From Pirellulaceae bacterium (GTDB taxonomy: Bacteria > Planctomycetota > Planctomycetia > Pirellulales > Pirellulaceae), in the NCBI GenBank assembly GCA_025459145.1, contig JALORD010000004.1:1-33987 (forward strand): a stretch of DNA of 33,987 nt, written 5' to 3'. The notes beneath the pieces are model-generated. The model did not search any database. It was not told the DNA's origin and saw only the letters and a program-made list of their open reading frames with translations. Position 1 is the first letter of the stretch, and the number at the start of each line of letters is the position of its first letter. Positions 7,015 through 16,326 of this stretch are shown here, piece by piece. The position numbers and the translations under genes are program-made.

Positions 7015-8427
7015 TCAGGCATCGAAGTACATGCAGAATTCAAGCGGATGCGGCCGCAGCCGGAGCGCTGCCACTTCATGCTCGCGCTTATATCGGACCC
7101 AAGTCTCGATCACATCGGGCGTGAACACGTCGGCCTTGAGCAGGAACTCACAGTCCCGCTCGAGAGCCCCCAGCGCCTCGTCGAGCGTGGCCGGCGTCTT
7201 GGGAACTTCGGCAAGTTGTGTCTCGCTCAGGTGATACAGATCCTGGTCGATGGCCGCACCAGGCGAAATCTTGAGCTGGATACCGTCGATCGCCGCCATC
7301 GTGATCGCGGCCAAGGCGAGATAGGGATTGCAGGTGGCATCGGGACAGCGGAACTCTACCCGCTTGGCCTCCGGGCTCTGGCTGTACATCGGAATCCGAC
7401 AGGCGGCCGAGCGGTTGCGCTGCGAATAGACGAGATTGACCGGAGCTTCGTAGCCCGGCACCAGCCGCTTGTAGCTGTTCGTCGTCGGGTTGGTCAGCGC
7501 GAGCAGTGCCGGGGCATGTTTCAGAATGCCGCCGATCGCCCACAGGCCGATTTCGGACAATCCCGCATACCCGCCGCCGGAGAAAAGCGGCTCGCTCTCC
7601 CGCCACAGCGAAAAGTGGACATGCATCCCGCTGCCATTGTCGCCGAACAGGGGCTTAGGCATGAAGGTCGCCGCCAAACCGTGCCGCCGGGCGACGTTGC
7701 GGACCACGTACTTATAGATGAGGAGCCAGTCGGCCATTGTGACGAGCGGTTGATACCGGAGGTCGATTTCCCCCTGCCCACCCGAAGCCACCTCGTGGTG
7801 ATGGGCCTCGACCGCCAGACCGCAATCGAGCATCGCCTGCATCATCTCGCTGCGCAGATCCATCCCCTGATCCGCCGGCGGGCAGGGAAAGTAGCCTTCT
7901 TTCTGGCGCAGCTTGTAGCCGCGATTGGGCGATTCGGCGCGGCCCCGATTCCACTCCCCCTCACGGCTGTCGACGTGATAGTACGCCTCGTTCTGCCGGG
8001 CGTCGAACCGCACATCGTCGAAGACGAAGAACTCTGCCTCTGGGCCGAAGAAGGCCGTGTCGGCGATGCCCGTCAGCTTCAGGTAATTGGCAGCCTTCTG
8101 AGCAATATGCCGCGGATCGCGGCTGTAGGGCTCGCCGGTCACCGGATCCTGCACATTGCCGATCAGGGCCAGCGTCGGCAAGGCGGCAAACGGATCGAGA
8201 AACGCGGTATTCGACTGCGGCACGAGCAGCATGTCGCTCTCGTGAATGCTCTGCCAGCCGCGGATGCTGGAGCCATCGAATCCCAGGCCGTCTTCGAAGG
8301 TCGCCTCATCGAGCCGGTTGACGGGAATCGTGAAATGCTGCCACGTGCCGAGCAGATCGCAGAATCGCAGGTCGACGGCTTTAACATCTTTCTCACGGCA
8401 CAGGGCCAAAACTTCGCGGGGAGTCAC
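7015..8427 (-). CDS. glnA: Glutamine synthetase, type I
   Basis: Cytoplasmic ATP-dependent ligation of ammonium to glutamate. 470 aa, the usual dodecameric GS-I length. N-terminal beta-grasp domain includes VDLRFCDLLGTWQHFTIPV and LGFDGSSIRGW. Catalytic domain: FFGPEAEFFVFDDVRFD (metal-ligand Glu), GNGSGMHVHFSLW (His), NPTTNSYKRLVPGYEAPV and SQRNRSAACRIP (Arg). Y398 in DQDLYHLS corresponds to the adenylylated Tyr397 of enterobacterial GlnA, so adenylylation is possible. The start is a GTG at 8427, chosen because the protein then begins TPREVLALCREKDVKAVDLRF as family members do; no Shine-Dalgarno is apparent. A weak promoter-like pair (TTGTCG, 17 bp, TGTACT on the minus strand, 8490-8518) lies upstream, right after the glnN terminator. 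Confidence 0.96.
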   Translation of the reverse strand: MTPREVLALCREKDVKAVDLRFCDLLGTWQHFTIPVNRLDEATFEDGLGFDGSSIRGWQSIHESDMLLVPQSNTAFLDPFAALPTLALIGNVQDPVTGEPYSRDPRHIAQKAANYLKLTGIADTAFFGPEAEFFVFDDVRFDARQNEAYYHVDSREGEWNRGRAESPNRGYKLRQKEGYFPCPPADQGMDLRSEMMQAMLDCGLAVEAHHHEVASGGQGEIDLRYQPLVTMADWLLIYKYVVRNVARRHGLAATFMPKPLFGDNGSGMHVHFSLWRESEPLFSGGGYAGLSEIGLWAIGGILKHAPALLALTNPTTNSYKRLVPGYEAPVNLVYSQRNRSAACRIPMYSQSPEAKRVEFRCPDATCNPYLALAAITMAAIDGIQLKISPGAAIDQDLYHLSETQLAEVPKTPATLDEALGALERDCEFLLKADVFTPDVIETWVRYKREHEVAALRLRPHPLEFCMYFDA

Positions 8428-8514
8428 GGTGTGGGCTCGATGAGGTCAGAGTGGTCTCGTTGCTCTTTGGTACCCGCCGCGTCAGACGAAGTACAGAGGA
8501 GTTGCCTGACGCCG

Positions 8515-8550
8515 ACAAAGAAAGACGGGAGGCCCAGTCGGCCTCCCGTC
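8515..8550 (-). terminator. Rho-independent terminator of glnN
   Basis: A perfect 11-bp stem, GACGGGAGGCC at 8524-8534 with its complement at 8540-8550, closes a 5-nt loop. Read on the minus strand it is followed by TTTCTTTGT. It lies 52 bp after the glnN stop and upstream of glnA, so the two glutamine synthetase genes are probably separate transcription units. Confidence 0.88.
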
Positions 8551-8602
8551 GATCGTATCATCCGAGATGCGCGATCGCCCGAGGCGGGCGATTGCGGAAG
8601 CT

Positions 8603-10783
8603 CTATTTGATAAACAGCATTTCCTGATACGTCGGCAGCGGCCAGAGATCGTCCGACACGTAGCCTTCCAGCGTATCGGCGGCTTCGCGGACCTTGAGCA
8701 TGGCCGGCAGGACGGTGTTGCTGAAGTGCTTCGCTTCGTCGAGCAGGCCGCCGCCGTGGTGGGCCAGCGACTTCTCGAGCGCCGTCGTGCCGTCCTGCAG
8801 ATCCTTGACGAGGCGGGTAATCGTATCGAGCGTATCCGTATCGAACGTGTACCCGAGCGTCTTCAGATTCGTGCAGGCCACGGCCAGTTCGCTCTGATAG
8901 CGAACGGCAGCCGGGAAGATCATTGTCCGAGCGATCTCCACGACCAGCTTGGCTTCCGTGCTGACCGTCTTGATGTACTGCTCGAGGTAGATGTCGTGCC
9001 GGCTTTGCAGCTCGCGCTGCGAGAGGACGCCGTATTTTTCGAACACTTCGGCCACCTCCGGCGTGGCGAGCACCGGCAGGGCGTCCACGGTCGCCTTAAG
9101 GTTGGGAAGTCCCCGCTTCTCGGCTTCTTCGTGCCAGGCGGCCGAATAATTATCGCCGTTGAAGATTACGGCGCCGTGCTTGGTGATAATCTCCTGCAGG
9201 AGCTTCTGCACGGCCGCATTCAGCTTGCTGGCATCTCCACCCGTGGCCTTGTCCAGTTCGGTGGCGATGTAGTCGAGCGATTCGGCGACGATCGTATTGA
9301 GCGCGACCAGCGGCCCGGCCAGCGATTGGCTGCTGCCGACCGCCCGGAACTCAAACCGATTGCCCGTAAAGGCAAAGGGACTTGTGCGGTTCCGGTCTCC
9401 CGCGTCCTTCGGCAATACGGGGAGCGTGTCGACCCCGACCGTGAGCGTTCCCTTCACCTTGCTCGACTTGGCGCCTCCCGCCTTGATCTGCTCGAAGACA
9501 TCGGCCAACTGATCTCCCAGGAAGATCGAGATGATCGCGGGAGGAGCTTCGTTTGCCCCCAAGCGATGATCGTTATTGGCCGAAGCCACGACCGCCCGCA
9601 ACAGGCCCGAATGCTTATGCACGGCGCGAATCACCGCCGCGCAGAAGATCAGGAACTGCATGTTCTCGTGCGGCGTCTCGCCCGGATCAAGCAGATTCCC
9701 CTGGGTCGAATTGCCGAGCGACCAGTTGAGGTGCTTGCCCGAGCCATTGACGCCGGCGAAGGGCTTCTCGTGCCGCAGGCATTCCATCCCGTGCTTTTGG
9801 GCCACCTTCTTCAGCGTCAGCATGATGAGCTGCTGATGATCGGCCGCGATATTGGCGTTCTCGAAGACCGGGGCAATCTCGTACTGCGCGGGGGCGACTT
9901 CGTTGTGACGCGTCTTGACCGGAATCCCCAGCTTGAACAGCTCCCGCTCGGTATCCAGCATGCACGCCAGCACCCGGTCGGGAATCGCGCCGAAGTACTG
10001 ATCTTCGAACTCCTGCCCCTTCGGCGGCTTGGCGCCAAAGAGCGAACGGGCGGCATTGAGCAGGTCGGGGCGAGCAAAGAAGAAATTGCGGTCGATCAGG
10101 AAGTACTCCTGTTCCGGACCCGCCGTGGCGGAGACGTGCGCCACCTCGCGGTGACCGAGGAGCTTCAGAATCCGCTGCGCCTGAACGTTGAGCGCCTTCA
10201 TCGAGCGGAGGAGCGGCGTCTTCTTGTCGAGCGCCTCGCCGGTCCAACTCACAAATGCCGTCGGAATGCAGAGTGTCGTACCGTTGGGGTTTTCGAGGAT
10301 GTAGGCCGGGCTGGTCACATCCCAGGCCGTATAACCGCGGGCTTCGAACGTGGCTCGGATGCCTCCGGATGGGAAGCTCGAGGCATCGGGCTCGCCCTGC
10401 ACGAGCTGCGAGCCGGTGAACTCCGCAACCGCCCGTCCTTCTGACGTGGGCGAGAGAAAGCTGTCGTGCTTCTCGGCGGTCAAACCAGTCAGCGGATAGA
10501 AAACGTGGGCATAGTGGGTCGCCCCCTTTTCGATCGCCCATTCCTTCATCGCCGTCGCCACAACGTCGGCAATGCCCGGATCGAGTTTCGCCCCGGTTTC
10601 AATCGTCTTCTTCAGCGACTTGAAGACCTGCTTGGGAAGTCGCTTTTGCATCTCCCCCATCGAGAAGACATTCGCACCAAACAGATCGTGCGACGACAAC
10701 TCGTGGAAATTGAGCGGGGGGCTGCTCGCCTTGAAGTTGGTCACGGCCGAAATGGCCTGCAAACGTGCGGTACTGCCACTCAC
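8603..10783 (-). CDS. glnN: Glutamine synthetase, type III
   Basis: 726-aa GS-III, a large dodecameric glutamine synthetase found in Bacteroidetes, some cyanobacteria and planctomycetes. It makes glutamine from glutamate, ammonium and ATP. Landmarks: [18 protein letters not shown] at the N-terminal domain, [34 protein letters not shown] (metal-binding Glu), [20 protein letters not shown], the GS-III signature [13 protein letters not shown], and a long helical C-terminal region through [18 protein letters not shown] chose the GTG at 10783 because AGGAG lies 10 nt upstream and the protein then begins [16 protein letters not shown], typical of the family. Followed by a clear terminator. Having two GS classes side by side suggests different regulation by nitrogen status, but no regulator gene is here. 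Confidence 0.96.
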   Translation of the reverse strand: MSGSTARLQAISAVTNFKASSPPLNFHELSSHDLFGANVFSMGEMQKRLPKQVFKSLKKTIETGAKLDPGIADVVATAMKEWAIEKGATHYAHVFYPLTGLTAEKHDSFLSPTSEGRAVAEFTGSQLVQGEPDASSFPSGGIRATFEARGYTAWDVTSPAYILENPNGTTLCIPTAFVSWTGEALDKKTPLLRSMKALNVQAQRILKLLGHREVAHVSATAGPEQEYFLIDRNFFFARPDLLNAARSLFGAKPPKGQEFEDQYFGAIPDRVLACMLDTERELFKLGIPVKTRHNEVAPAQYEIAPVFENANIAADHQQLIMLTLKKVAQKHGMECLRHEKPFAGVNGSGKHLNWSLGNSTQGNLLDPGETPHENMQFLIFCAAVIRAVHKHSGLLRAVVASANNDHRLGANEAPPAIISIFLGDQLADVFEQIKAGGAKSSKVKGTLTVGVDTLPVLPKDAGDRNRTSPFAFTGNRFEFRAVGSSQSLAGPLVALNTIVAESLDYIATELDKATGGDASKLNAAVQKLLQEIITKHGAVIFNGDNYSAAWHEEAEKRGLPNLKATVDALPVLATPEVAEVFEKYGVLSQRELQSRHDIYLEQYIKTVSTEAKLVVEIARTMIFPAAVRYQSELAVACTNLKTLGYTFDTDTLDTITRLVKDLQDGTTALEKSLAHHGGGLLDEAKHFSNTVLPAMLKVREAADTLEGYVSDDLWPLPTYQEMLFIK

Positions 10784-11229
10784 GGTTCTAACACTCCTAC
10801 CCTGGGAAAGACTCGAAACGGAACTTGTGTGCGGACCCTCTCCGCAACGAGCCACCACCTAGCAGGTCGCGTGCCGTGACGGCACGCACCCCGAAAGCTC
10901 GGGAAAGCAGCTAGCAAAAGTCGTTGCTGGCAAACCACTTGCGACATCGCACCCAGTCGTCGGCAGGGGGTGAACCTGAGCCGACTGCCTGATCGGCGGG
11001 CATGATCGCCCAATCGGCGTGCAGCGACGAAACCCCTTGCCTGAGAATGACTTGCGACCGCAAATCAGTCAGAGCGCAATCGTTCAAGGTACGTCTGACA
11101 CCGTTCTATCGCTGCCACAGGCGCGTGGCAAGTGGCTATTCGCAGGTTCTCAATAAAATCAGACGCGTCAGCCGCCAGGCCCCTGGACGACGTTGGGCGC
11201 CGGTCTGCCACGTCGGCGACGTTTCTGAA
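10784..11229. other. Intergenic region upstream of glnN, no gene recognised
   Basis: 446 bp between glnN and the DUF1552 gene, both on the minus strand. It should hold the glnN promoter and leader and the end of the DUF1552 transcript. Two adjacent hairpins sit at 10869-10887 and 10890-10903, and a weaker one (TGCGGA/TCCGCA) near 10826-10845. I found no sigma-54 GG-N10-GC element at a good position, no tRNA and no plausible small protein. Confidence 0.5.
10869..10887. repeat. Palindromic hairpin GCGTGCCG-TGA-CGGCACGC in the glnN leader region
   Basis: An 8-bp perfect stem with a 3-nt loop, immediately followed by a 5-bp hairpin (CCCGA/TCGGG, 10890-10903). It lies 86-104 bp upstream of the glnN start. 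It may be a leader structure or a copy of a dispersed palindrome; no T-tract follows on either strand. Confidence 0.45.
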
Positions 11230-12591
11230 TTAGCTCAAGCGATCCAGCAACCCCGTGCTGTCTCCCAGACGCGGCGTGGGACAGCCGAAGCGTTCCAGCA
11301 TCGACAGCCAGAGGTTGTTGAGCGGCGTGTTGCGCGCGTAGCGGACGTGGCGCCCCGTGTCGATCGTGCCGCCGCCGCGTCCAGCCAGCAGAACCGGCAG
11401 GTCCTCATGCGCGTGGGCGTCGCCATCGGCGATCGCGCTGCCGTAAGCGATCATGCACTGATCGAGCAACGTTCCCTCTCCATCAGGAACGGACTTCAGC
11501 CTGTCGAGCAAGTAAGCAAACTGCTCGATATGGTACGTGTTGATCTTCTGGATCTTGGCCTGCAGTTCCGCTTTTCGCTGGTGATGCGTGATCGAGTGAT
11601 GCCCTTCATTCACGCCAACCATCGGATAACTGCGGTCGCTCCCCTCGCGGCCGAACATGAATGTGGCGATTCGGGTCACATCGGTCTGAAAGGCGAGCAC
11701 TAACAGGTCGCAGACGAGGCGGAAGTGTTCGGTCAACTCGGCTGGTTCACCCGGACGCTTGGTGCCTTCCGGGAGTTCGATGGGCGGAAGCTTTTCGGCC
11801 CGCGCGATCCGCTGTTCGAGATCGCGAACGCTCGTCAGATACTGGTCGAGCTTTTGCTTGTCGCTGCCGCCGAGCGAACGCTGCAGCGTGTCGGCGTCTT
11901 CGAGCACGGCGTCAAGCACGCTCGCCCGCAATCGCCCCCGCTTGAGCCGATCGGGATCGTTGGGCCGATCCGAAAAGAGGCGATCGAATATGAGCTGCGG
12001 ATTGGCTTCGGTCGGCAGCGGAGTCGTGGGATCGCGCCAAGCCAGCGTGTGCTCATAGACGCACGAGTAGCCACTGTCGCAGTTGCCCGTGCCTCGAAAC
12101 TGTTCGATTCCCACCTCGAGCGACGCGAGGCGCGTCGACTCACCCGTCCGCATGGCGGCAATTTGATCGGCCGAAACGCCCGAACGAAAGTTGGCCCCGG
12201 CAGTCTTGCGAGCCTGCGCTCCAGTTAGAAATGCCGACGAAGCCCGGGCATGATCCCCCGCGCCATCGCCGTTCGGACGGGCCTTGTCGCAGGCCAGCCC
12301 GCTCAGGACCAGCAGGTCGTCGCGATGCTGGCAAAGCGGCGCGAGAATCGGCGTAATCGGGTAGTCCGGACCTTCTTCGCTCGGCGTCCAAGCCTGCATG
12401 TGCATCCCGTTGGGAACGTAGATGAACGCCATGCGGCGCGGAGAGGCGGCGCTTCCCGTAGCGGCATCTTCACCGCGGCTGGTGCGGGGGAGCATCGCAT
12501 TCAGCGTGGGCAGGGCGACGACCGTCCCTAGACCACGGAGCACGGTGCGCCGCGAGATTCGACCCGACTCAAACTGGATTCCACGCGTCAT
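11230..12591 (-). CDS. Tat-exported DUF1552 protein
   Basis: 453-aa protein of the DUF1552 family, almost always encoded next to a DUF1592 cytochrome in planctomycetes; biochemical function unknown. The N-terminus carries a twin-arginine signal, ISRRTVLRGLGTVVALPTLN, so it is predicted to be exported folded. After the signal come the family landmarks RRMAFIYVPNGMHMQAWTP (about 55-73), HRDDLLVLSGLACDKA, GDHARASSAFLTGAQARKT, SLEVGIEQF, and GREGSDRSYPMVGVNEGHHS with ITHHQRKAE in the C-terminal half. It resembles the alkaline-phosphatase-like DUF1501 proteins in layout. The ATG at 12591 overlaps the TGA of the upstream DUF1592 gene (ATGA), so the pair is translationally coupled and probably works together at the cell envelope. 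Confidence 0.9.
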   Translation of the reverse strand: MTRGIQFESGRISRRTVLRGLGTVVALPTLNAMLPRTSRGEDAATGSAASPRRMAFIYVPNGMHMQAWTPSEEGPDYPITPILAPLCQHRDDLLVLSGLACDKARPNGDGAGDHARASSAFLTGAQARKTAGANFRSGVSADQIAAMRTGESTRLASLEVGIEQFRGTGNCDSGYSCVYEHTLAWRDPTTPLPTEANPQLIFDRLFSDRPNDPDRLKRGRLRASVLDAVLEDADTLQRSLGGSDKQKLDQYLTSVRDLEQRIARAEKLPPIELPEGTKRPGEPAELTEHFRLVCDLLVLAFQTDVTRIATFMFGREGSDRSYPMVGVNEGHHSITHHQRKAELQAKIQKINTYHIEQFAYLLDRLKSVPDGEGTLLDQCMIAYGSAIADGDAHAHEDLPVLLAGRGGGTIDTGRHVRYARNTPLNNLWLSMLERFGCPTPRLGDSTGLLDRLS

Positions 12592-15089
12592 GGCTGGGCT
12601 CCGGTAGCAGTTCGCATTTGAAACGGAGGGCTCTTGATGGTTTCGACGATCAGGGCTTGAAATCGATAGTCGTTCTTTTCCAGCGCGGCCGCCAACTGGT
12701 CGATCGCACACTTGTCGTAGTACTCCAGGCCCCGCCCCAAAGCGTAAGTGAGCATCTTCTCCGAAAGGGCCCGAGCGAACAACTCTTTTTTCCCTTTCAG
12801 GATTTCTTTAAGCTCCGCGGGGCCGCTGAACCGCTGGCCGCCAGGCAATTCGCCCGAGGCATCGATCGGGTGCCCCCGATCCTCCGCACGGAAAGCGCCC
12901 ACGGCGTCAAAGTTCTCGAAGGCAAAACCGATTGGGTCCATCCGCGCATGGCACGAGGCGCAGATCGGATCGGCCCGATGCTGTTCCAGCACTTGCCGCA
13001 GCGTTCCTTTCAGTTCGCCCTTTTCGGGCAGTTCAGGAACGTTCGGAGGGGGAGGAGGGGGTGGCGTTCCCAGAAGTTGCTCGAGAACCCACTTGCCACG
13101 TTTTACCGGAGCGGTGCGAGTTTGGTTCGACGTGAGCGTCAGGATGCTTCCCTGGGTTAGCAGGCCGCCGCGACCCGCCGGTGCCGGGACCCGCACAAAC
13201 TCCCGTCCCAGCGACTTCCCTTCGATGCCGTAGTGATATGCGAGGCGGCCGTTGACGAACGTGTAGTCGGCATCGAGAAACTCGAGTACGCTCCTGTTCT
13301 CGCGGAGGATCGTCTCGAAAAAAAGCTCCGTCTCGCGAATCATCGCGCTCCGCAGCGAGTCGTCCCACTGCGGGAACGTCTCCTTATCGGGCTGCCAGCT
13401 TTCGAGCTTGCGGAGCGTGAGCCACTGGCCGGCAAAATTCTGCACCAAGGCCGCCGACTTCTCGTCGGCGATCATTCGCTGGATCTGGGCGTCGAGATTG
13501 GCCCGCAACTGGCCCCTGCCCGCTAATTCTCGCAGTTCGGCGTCGGGCATTGTGCTCCACAGGAAATACGACATCCGGCTGGCCAGTTCCCATTCGCTGA
13601 GCGGATAGGCCTCGCCCGCCTTGGCGCCGGAAGGATCGCGCTCGACGCGAAACAAAAAGTGAGGCGAGACAAGCACGCGGCACAATGCGAGCCTAATGCG
13701 TTGCTCAAAGCGTTCCCCTTCCTGCTCGGCCAGATCGTACACAGCGAGAATCTTCTCGATCTCCTCCGGCGTGGACGGACGGCGAAATGCCAGATCGGCA
13801 AAGCGCGACACAATCTCCCGAGCCGCCTCGCGCGGAACAGCTCCCGCGCGATGCGCCATGAGACGGGCGTGCGTTGCAGGAACCGGCGAACCGGGTGAGT
13901 TATAGGGCCCATCGACCACAACCCGGCGCACAACGAGTTCGCGTCTCCGGCCTTCCTCTCCCTCAACAGCAGGCTCGGTGGTGAACGGATTGGCGAGCGC
14001 GACGCCAATTCGCGCTGTGCCGCTGGGGAGTTGGATCTTGGCCTCGAAAGTTTTGGGCTCGTCGTCGCCCGTTTCCTCGACGTCGAACGCTTCGAGCACC
14101 TTGCCCGGCTCGCGAAATCCGGGATTCAGGCGCAGCTCCATCTTGACCGGCTCGTCCCCCGCTTGCTCGCCATAGGCCTCCACGCGAATCGTGTAGTCCC
14201 CCGCGTCGAGATAAAGTTCGGCAATCCCGTTGCCCCGCCCGAACAGGATCGTGCTTCCGCGGCGGCCTCGCATCCCGAAACGCTCGTTCACGTTCAGCTC
14301 GACACGCTGCTCGCGCGGCTCGGGAATCTCGACATTGACGATCGCCTGCGACGTGATCATCTCGGCCGCCGTTAGGTACTTCTCAAAGAGGAGCGGCGTG
14401 GTCGAAAGAACATCACCAATGTTGTCGAAGCCGTAGCCGACATCGTCGGCTGGAAAATCATCGGCCGGCCGAAAGTTGACTCCGACGAGATCGCGAATCG
14501 TGTTGTTGTATTCCGTCCGATTGAGCCGGCGGAGCGTCACGCGGCCGACATTGGGTTTGCCACAATCGATGGCCGAGAGAATCCCCTCGACTCCTTGGGC
14601 AAGTCGATCAATTTCATCGGGTGTCGGCCGGGGGCGTTCCTTGGGGGGCATTTCGCCCGTGCGGACCATCTGCAGAACGTTTTCCCAGAGTTTGCGGTCC
14701 CGCTGAACTTGTTCGAACGTCGTGTACTTGTCCAGCGTCAGTTCAGCTTCGTTCTTGTCGGCTGAATGGCAGTGAAAACAGTGTGTCTTAAGAATCGGCA
14801 GGACTTGCTCGCCCAGCAGCTTCGTCGGCAATGCGGCGCTATTGGGGGCATCCTCCGCCCCTGCGGGCGCCGGCTGTGTCGGTTCATCGGCCCGTAGGTC
14901 AATCGGAAGCAGCAAAGCCCACAAGGCTACTGCACTTAACGTCGCAGGCCCCTTGGCAAGCAGTCCGCACACGCAGCGCCAGACTCGATCGCAAGTCTTT
15001 TTCACAGAGCGACTTAGGTAGGAATCGAGGAGGGGATGGATTGTCGGCAAGTACTCGGAAAACTTCCGCGCGGTGCGCCGAACCGACAT
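12588..15089 (-). CDS. Planctomycete DUF1592-type cytochrome c (PSCyt1/PSD domains)
   Basis: 833-aa exported protein. Domain order: PSCyt1 heme domain with CFHCH in LKTHCFHCHSADKNEAELTLD, DUF1587 (RLNRTEYNNTIRDLVGV), a carbohydrate-binding-like beta domain (about 230-370), DUF1595, DUF1592 (PLSEWELASRMSYFLWSTMP), DUF1588 (GGLLTQGSILTLTSNQTRTA and CASCHARMDPIGFAFENFD, a second CXXCH), and DUF1585 (EKMLTYALGRGLEYYDKC) at the end. The family is typical of planctomycetes; polysaccharide-linked redox chemistry has been suggested but is unproven. The hydrophobic signal segment SAVALWALLLPIDLRA lies unusually far in. I list the ATG at 15089; a GTG at 15161, 1 nt past the upstream stop, and a GTG at 15005, which gives a normal signal peptide, are alternatives. 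None has a good Shine-Dalgarno. Confidence 0.9.
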   Translation of the reverse strand: MSVRRTARKFSEYLPTIHPLLDSYLSRSVKKTCDRVWRCVCGLLAKGPATLSAVALWALLLPIDLRADEPTQPAPAGAEDAPNSAALPTKLLGEQVLPILKTHCFHCHSADKNEAELTLDKYTTFEQVQRDRKLWENVLQMVRTGEMPPKERPRPTPDEIDRLAQGVEGILSAIDCGKPNVGRVTLRRLNRTEYNNTIRDLVGVNFRPADDFPADDVGYGFDNIGDVLSTTPLLFEKYLTAAEMITSQAIVNVEIPEPREQRVELNVNERFGMRGRRGSTILFGRGNGIAELYLDAGDYTIRVEAYGEQAGDEPVKMELRLNPGFREPGKVLEAFDVEETGDDEPKTFEAKIQLPSGTARIGVALANPFTTEPAVEGEEGRRRELVVRRVVVDGPYNSPGSPVPATHARLMAHRAGAVPREAAREIVSRFADLAFRRPSTPEEIEKILAVYDLAEQEGERFEQRIRLALCRVLVSPHFLFRVERDPSGAKAGEAYPLSEWELASRMSYFLWSTMPDAELRELAGRGQLRANLDAQIQRMIADEKSAALVQNFAGQWLTLRKLESWQPDKETFPQWDDSLRSAMIRETELFFETILRENRSVLEFLDADYTFVNGRLAYHYGIEGKSLGREFVRVPAPAGRGGLLTQGSILTLTSNQTRTAPVKRGKWVLEQLLGTPPPPPPPNVPELPEKGELKGTLRQVLEQHRADPICASCHARMDPIGFAFENFDAVGAFRAEDRGHPIDASGELPGGQRFSGPAELKEILKGKKELFARALSEKMLTYALGRGLEYYDKCAIDQLAAALEKNDYRFQALIVETIKSPPFQMRTATGAQP

Positions 15090-15162
15090 TAAACACTGGC
15101 GCGCGTCCAAGGTTTCGAGTTTGTAAGAATTGTCTTCCGAAAATGGGCTTTGAGTCAGCACG

Positions 15163-15921
15163 TTAGTCCACCAGGATCGAAAGACACGTCACCCCTCCCT
15201 CCGCTTTGGCGAACTCCGAAATGTCGACCGACACAACTTCGTATCCTTCCGAGGCAAGCAAGGCGGCAGTTCGCGGATGATTCGTAGGACAAAGCACGCG
15301 TCCACCGACGCTCAAAACGTTGGCCGCGAAGGGCTCGGCTCGCGGAATCTCCAAATGCCGCATTCTCGGAAGCATCGCGAGATCAATCCAGCCGGGATTC
15401 ACGAGTAGGCGGCCATCGGGAAGTGCCGTGCAAGCCGTCTTGAAATGGAGTGCCCCCCGAACGGGAACTACAGTAACGGTGTAGTCCAGCTCGCGCACGA
15501 TCGCCAGGAAGGCTGCAATGCCCGCAGCGTTCGTCCGCGACGAACACCCCACCCAGAGCTTTCGACCGATGCAGAGCACATCGCCGCCATCGAGCGTGGC
15601 GGGCCATTCAATCCTGGCGAGCGGACGAAAATCGCGCAGCACCGGCTCGATCGCAGCGACTTCGGGCCGCCGCGAAGTTGCACCGGGTGAACAGAGAATC
15701 GCCACTTCATCGAGGACTACAGCCGCGTCTTCCACAAATGTGGCATCGGGCAGTTCGGGGCATGGCGATAGAAACACCACGCGACGGCCGCAGGACTCCA
15801 GCGCGAATGCGTAGGCTGCATGCTGATCGAGTGCCCGATCGAAATTGATGGTCGCCGCGTCAACAAACGTTCGCTCGCCCGCATCCAAACAACGGGAGGG
15901 AGGTCGAACGAGAGCGAACAT
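15163..15921 (-). CDS. Dimethylarginine dimethylaminohydrolase-like amidinotransferase-fold enzyme
   Basis: 252-aa guanidino-modifying enzyme. DDAH hydrolyses N-methylated arginines to citrulline and methylamines; close relatives act on arginine or other guanidines. The catalytic Cys is C246 in GGVTCLSILV at the extreme C-terminus and the catalytic His is H159 in GALHFKTACTAL, both at DDAH-like positions. Acidic substrate-binding signatures FVEDAAVV (about 62-69) and LDGGDVLCIGRKLWVG (about 110-125) are present. The length matches bacterial DDAH (about 254) rather than the longer arginine deiminases (about 410). ATG at 15921 with AGGAG 7 nt upstream. The DUF1592/DUF1552 pair follows directly on the same strand, so they may share an mRNA, though no functional link is evident. 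Confidence 0.87.
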   Translation of the reverse strand: MFALVRPPSRCLDAGERTFVDAATINFDRALDQHAAYAFALESCGRRVVFLSPCPELPDATFVEDAAVVLDEVAILCSPGATSRRPEVAAIEPVLRDFRPLARIEWPATLDGGDVLCIGRKLWVGCSSRTNAAGIAAFLAIVRELDYTVTVVPVRGALHFKTACTALPDGRLLVNPGWIDLAMLPRMRHLEIPRAEPFAANVLSVGGRVLCPTNHPRTAALLASEGYEVVSVDISEFAKAEGGVTCLSILVD

Positions 15922-16180
15922 AACGCTGCTCCTGGGAGGGCAAGTTCCCGCGGGGGAACGTCTCTTTCCGGGGTTCTAGCCAATGTCGGCGCATTGCGAT
16001 ACTGTTTGCAGTCTACTTGTACCGGGCGGAATTGAACGATTCGTCGCAACGCGAGTTCTCGACGGCGCCGGAGGCGGTATTCCGCTCGACCAAGTTTGAG
16101 GCTGCCGATTGCTTCGCGAGTGGGAAGTCCCGGTTTGTAGGGATGAAGTTTTACTACGCCCGGATTTGCGGTTTGGGGAG

Positions 16181-16208
16181 TTGACACCGCCAGTTGCGCG
16201 GGTAGAAA
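16181..16208 (+). promoter_or_regulatory. Candidate sigma-70-type promoter for the respiratory gene cluster
   Basis: Perfect TTGACA at 16181-16186, a 16-bp spacer and TAGAAA (4 of 6) at 16203-16208. Predicted start is about 110 nt before the Rieske ATG, leaving a leader that contains the 6-bp hairpin at 16273-16287. Found by eye only. Confidence 0.35.
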
Positions 16209-16272
16209 TACACATGAGTTCGTGAAAAATATCACAAGGGTCGCGCGGGGCGGCCGCATGATGCGTGTAACT

Positions 16273-16287
16273 CGTTGAGGATCAACG
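16273..16287 (+). repeat. Small hairpin in Rieske leader
   Basis: CGTTGA, loop GGA, TCAACG: a 6-bp perfect stem 39 nt upstream of the Rieske ATG. No T-tract follows, so it is not a terminator. Confidence 0.3.
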
Positions 16288-16326
16288 GGTTAGCCTAGCC
16301 CTTGCCGCCTCCACGGGCTGTCTGCC

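Larger units (their letters stand above)
15922..16326. other. Divergent intergenic region between DDAH-like gene and Rieske gene
   Basis: 405 bp without a convincing gene; short open frames on the minus strand show no recognisable protein. It should carry promoters in both directions. Visible structure: a GTTCCC/GGGAAC hairpin at 15944-15959 in the DDAH leader, a TTGACA-containing promoter candidate at 16181-16208, and a CGTTGA-GGA-TCAACG hairpin at 16273-16287 in the presumed Rieske leader. Confidence 0.5.

Noticed and set aside
6991-8610. A 539-codon open frame on the plus strand
   Set aside because: Antisense to glnA, with no family resemblance; glnA is unmistakable.
8567-10444. A 625-codon open frame on the plus strand
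   Set aside because: It lies wholly antisense to glnN, has no recognisable domain and is a by-product of GC-rich codon use in the real gene.
10784-10990. Sigma-54 promoter for glnN
   Set aside because: A TGGCTCGTTGC-like stretch is present but the GG-to-GC spacing is not the required 10 nt.
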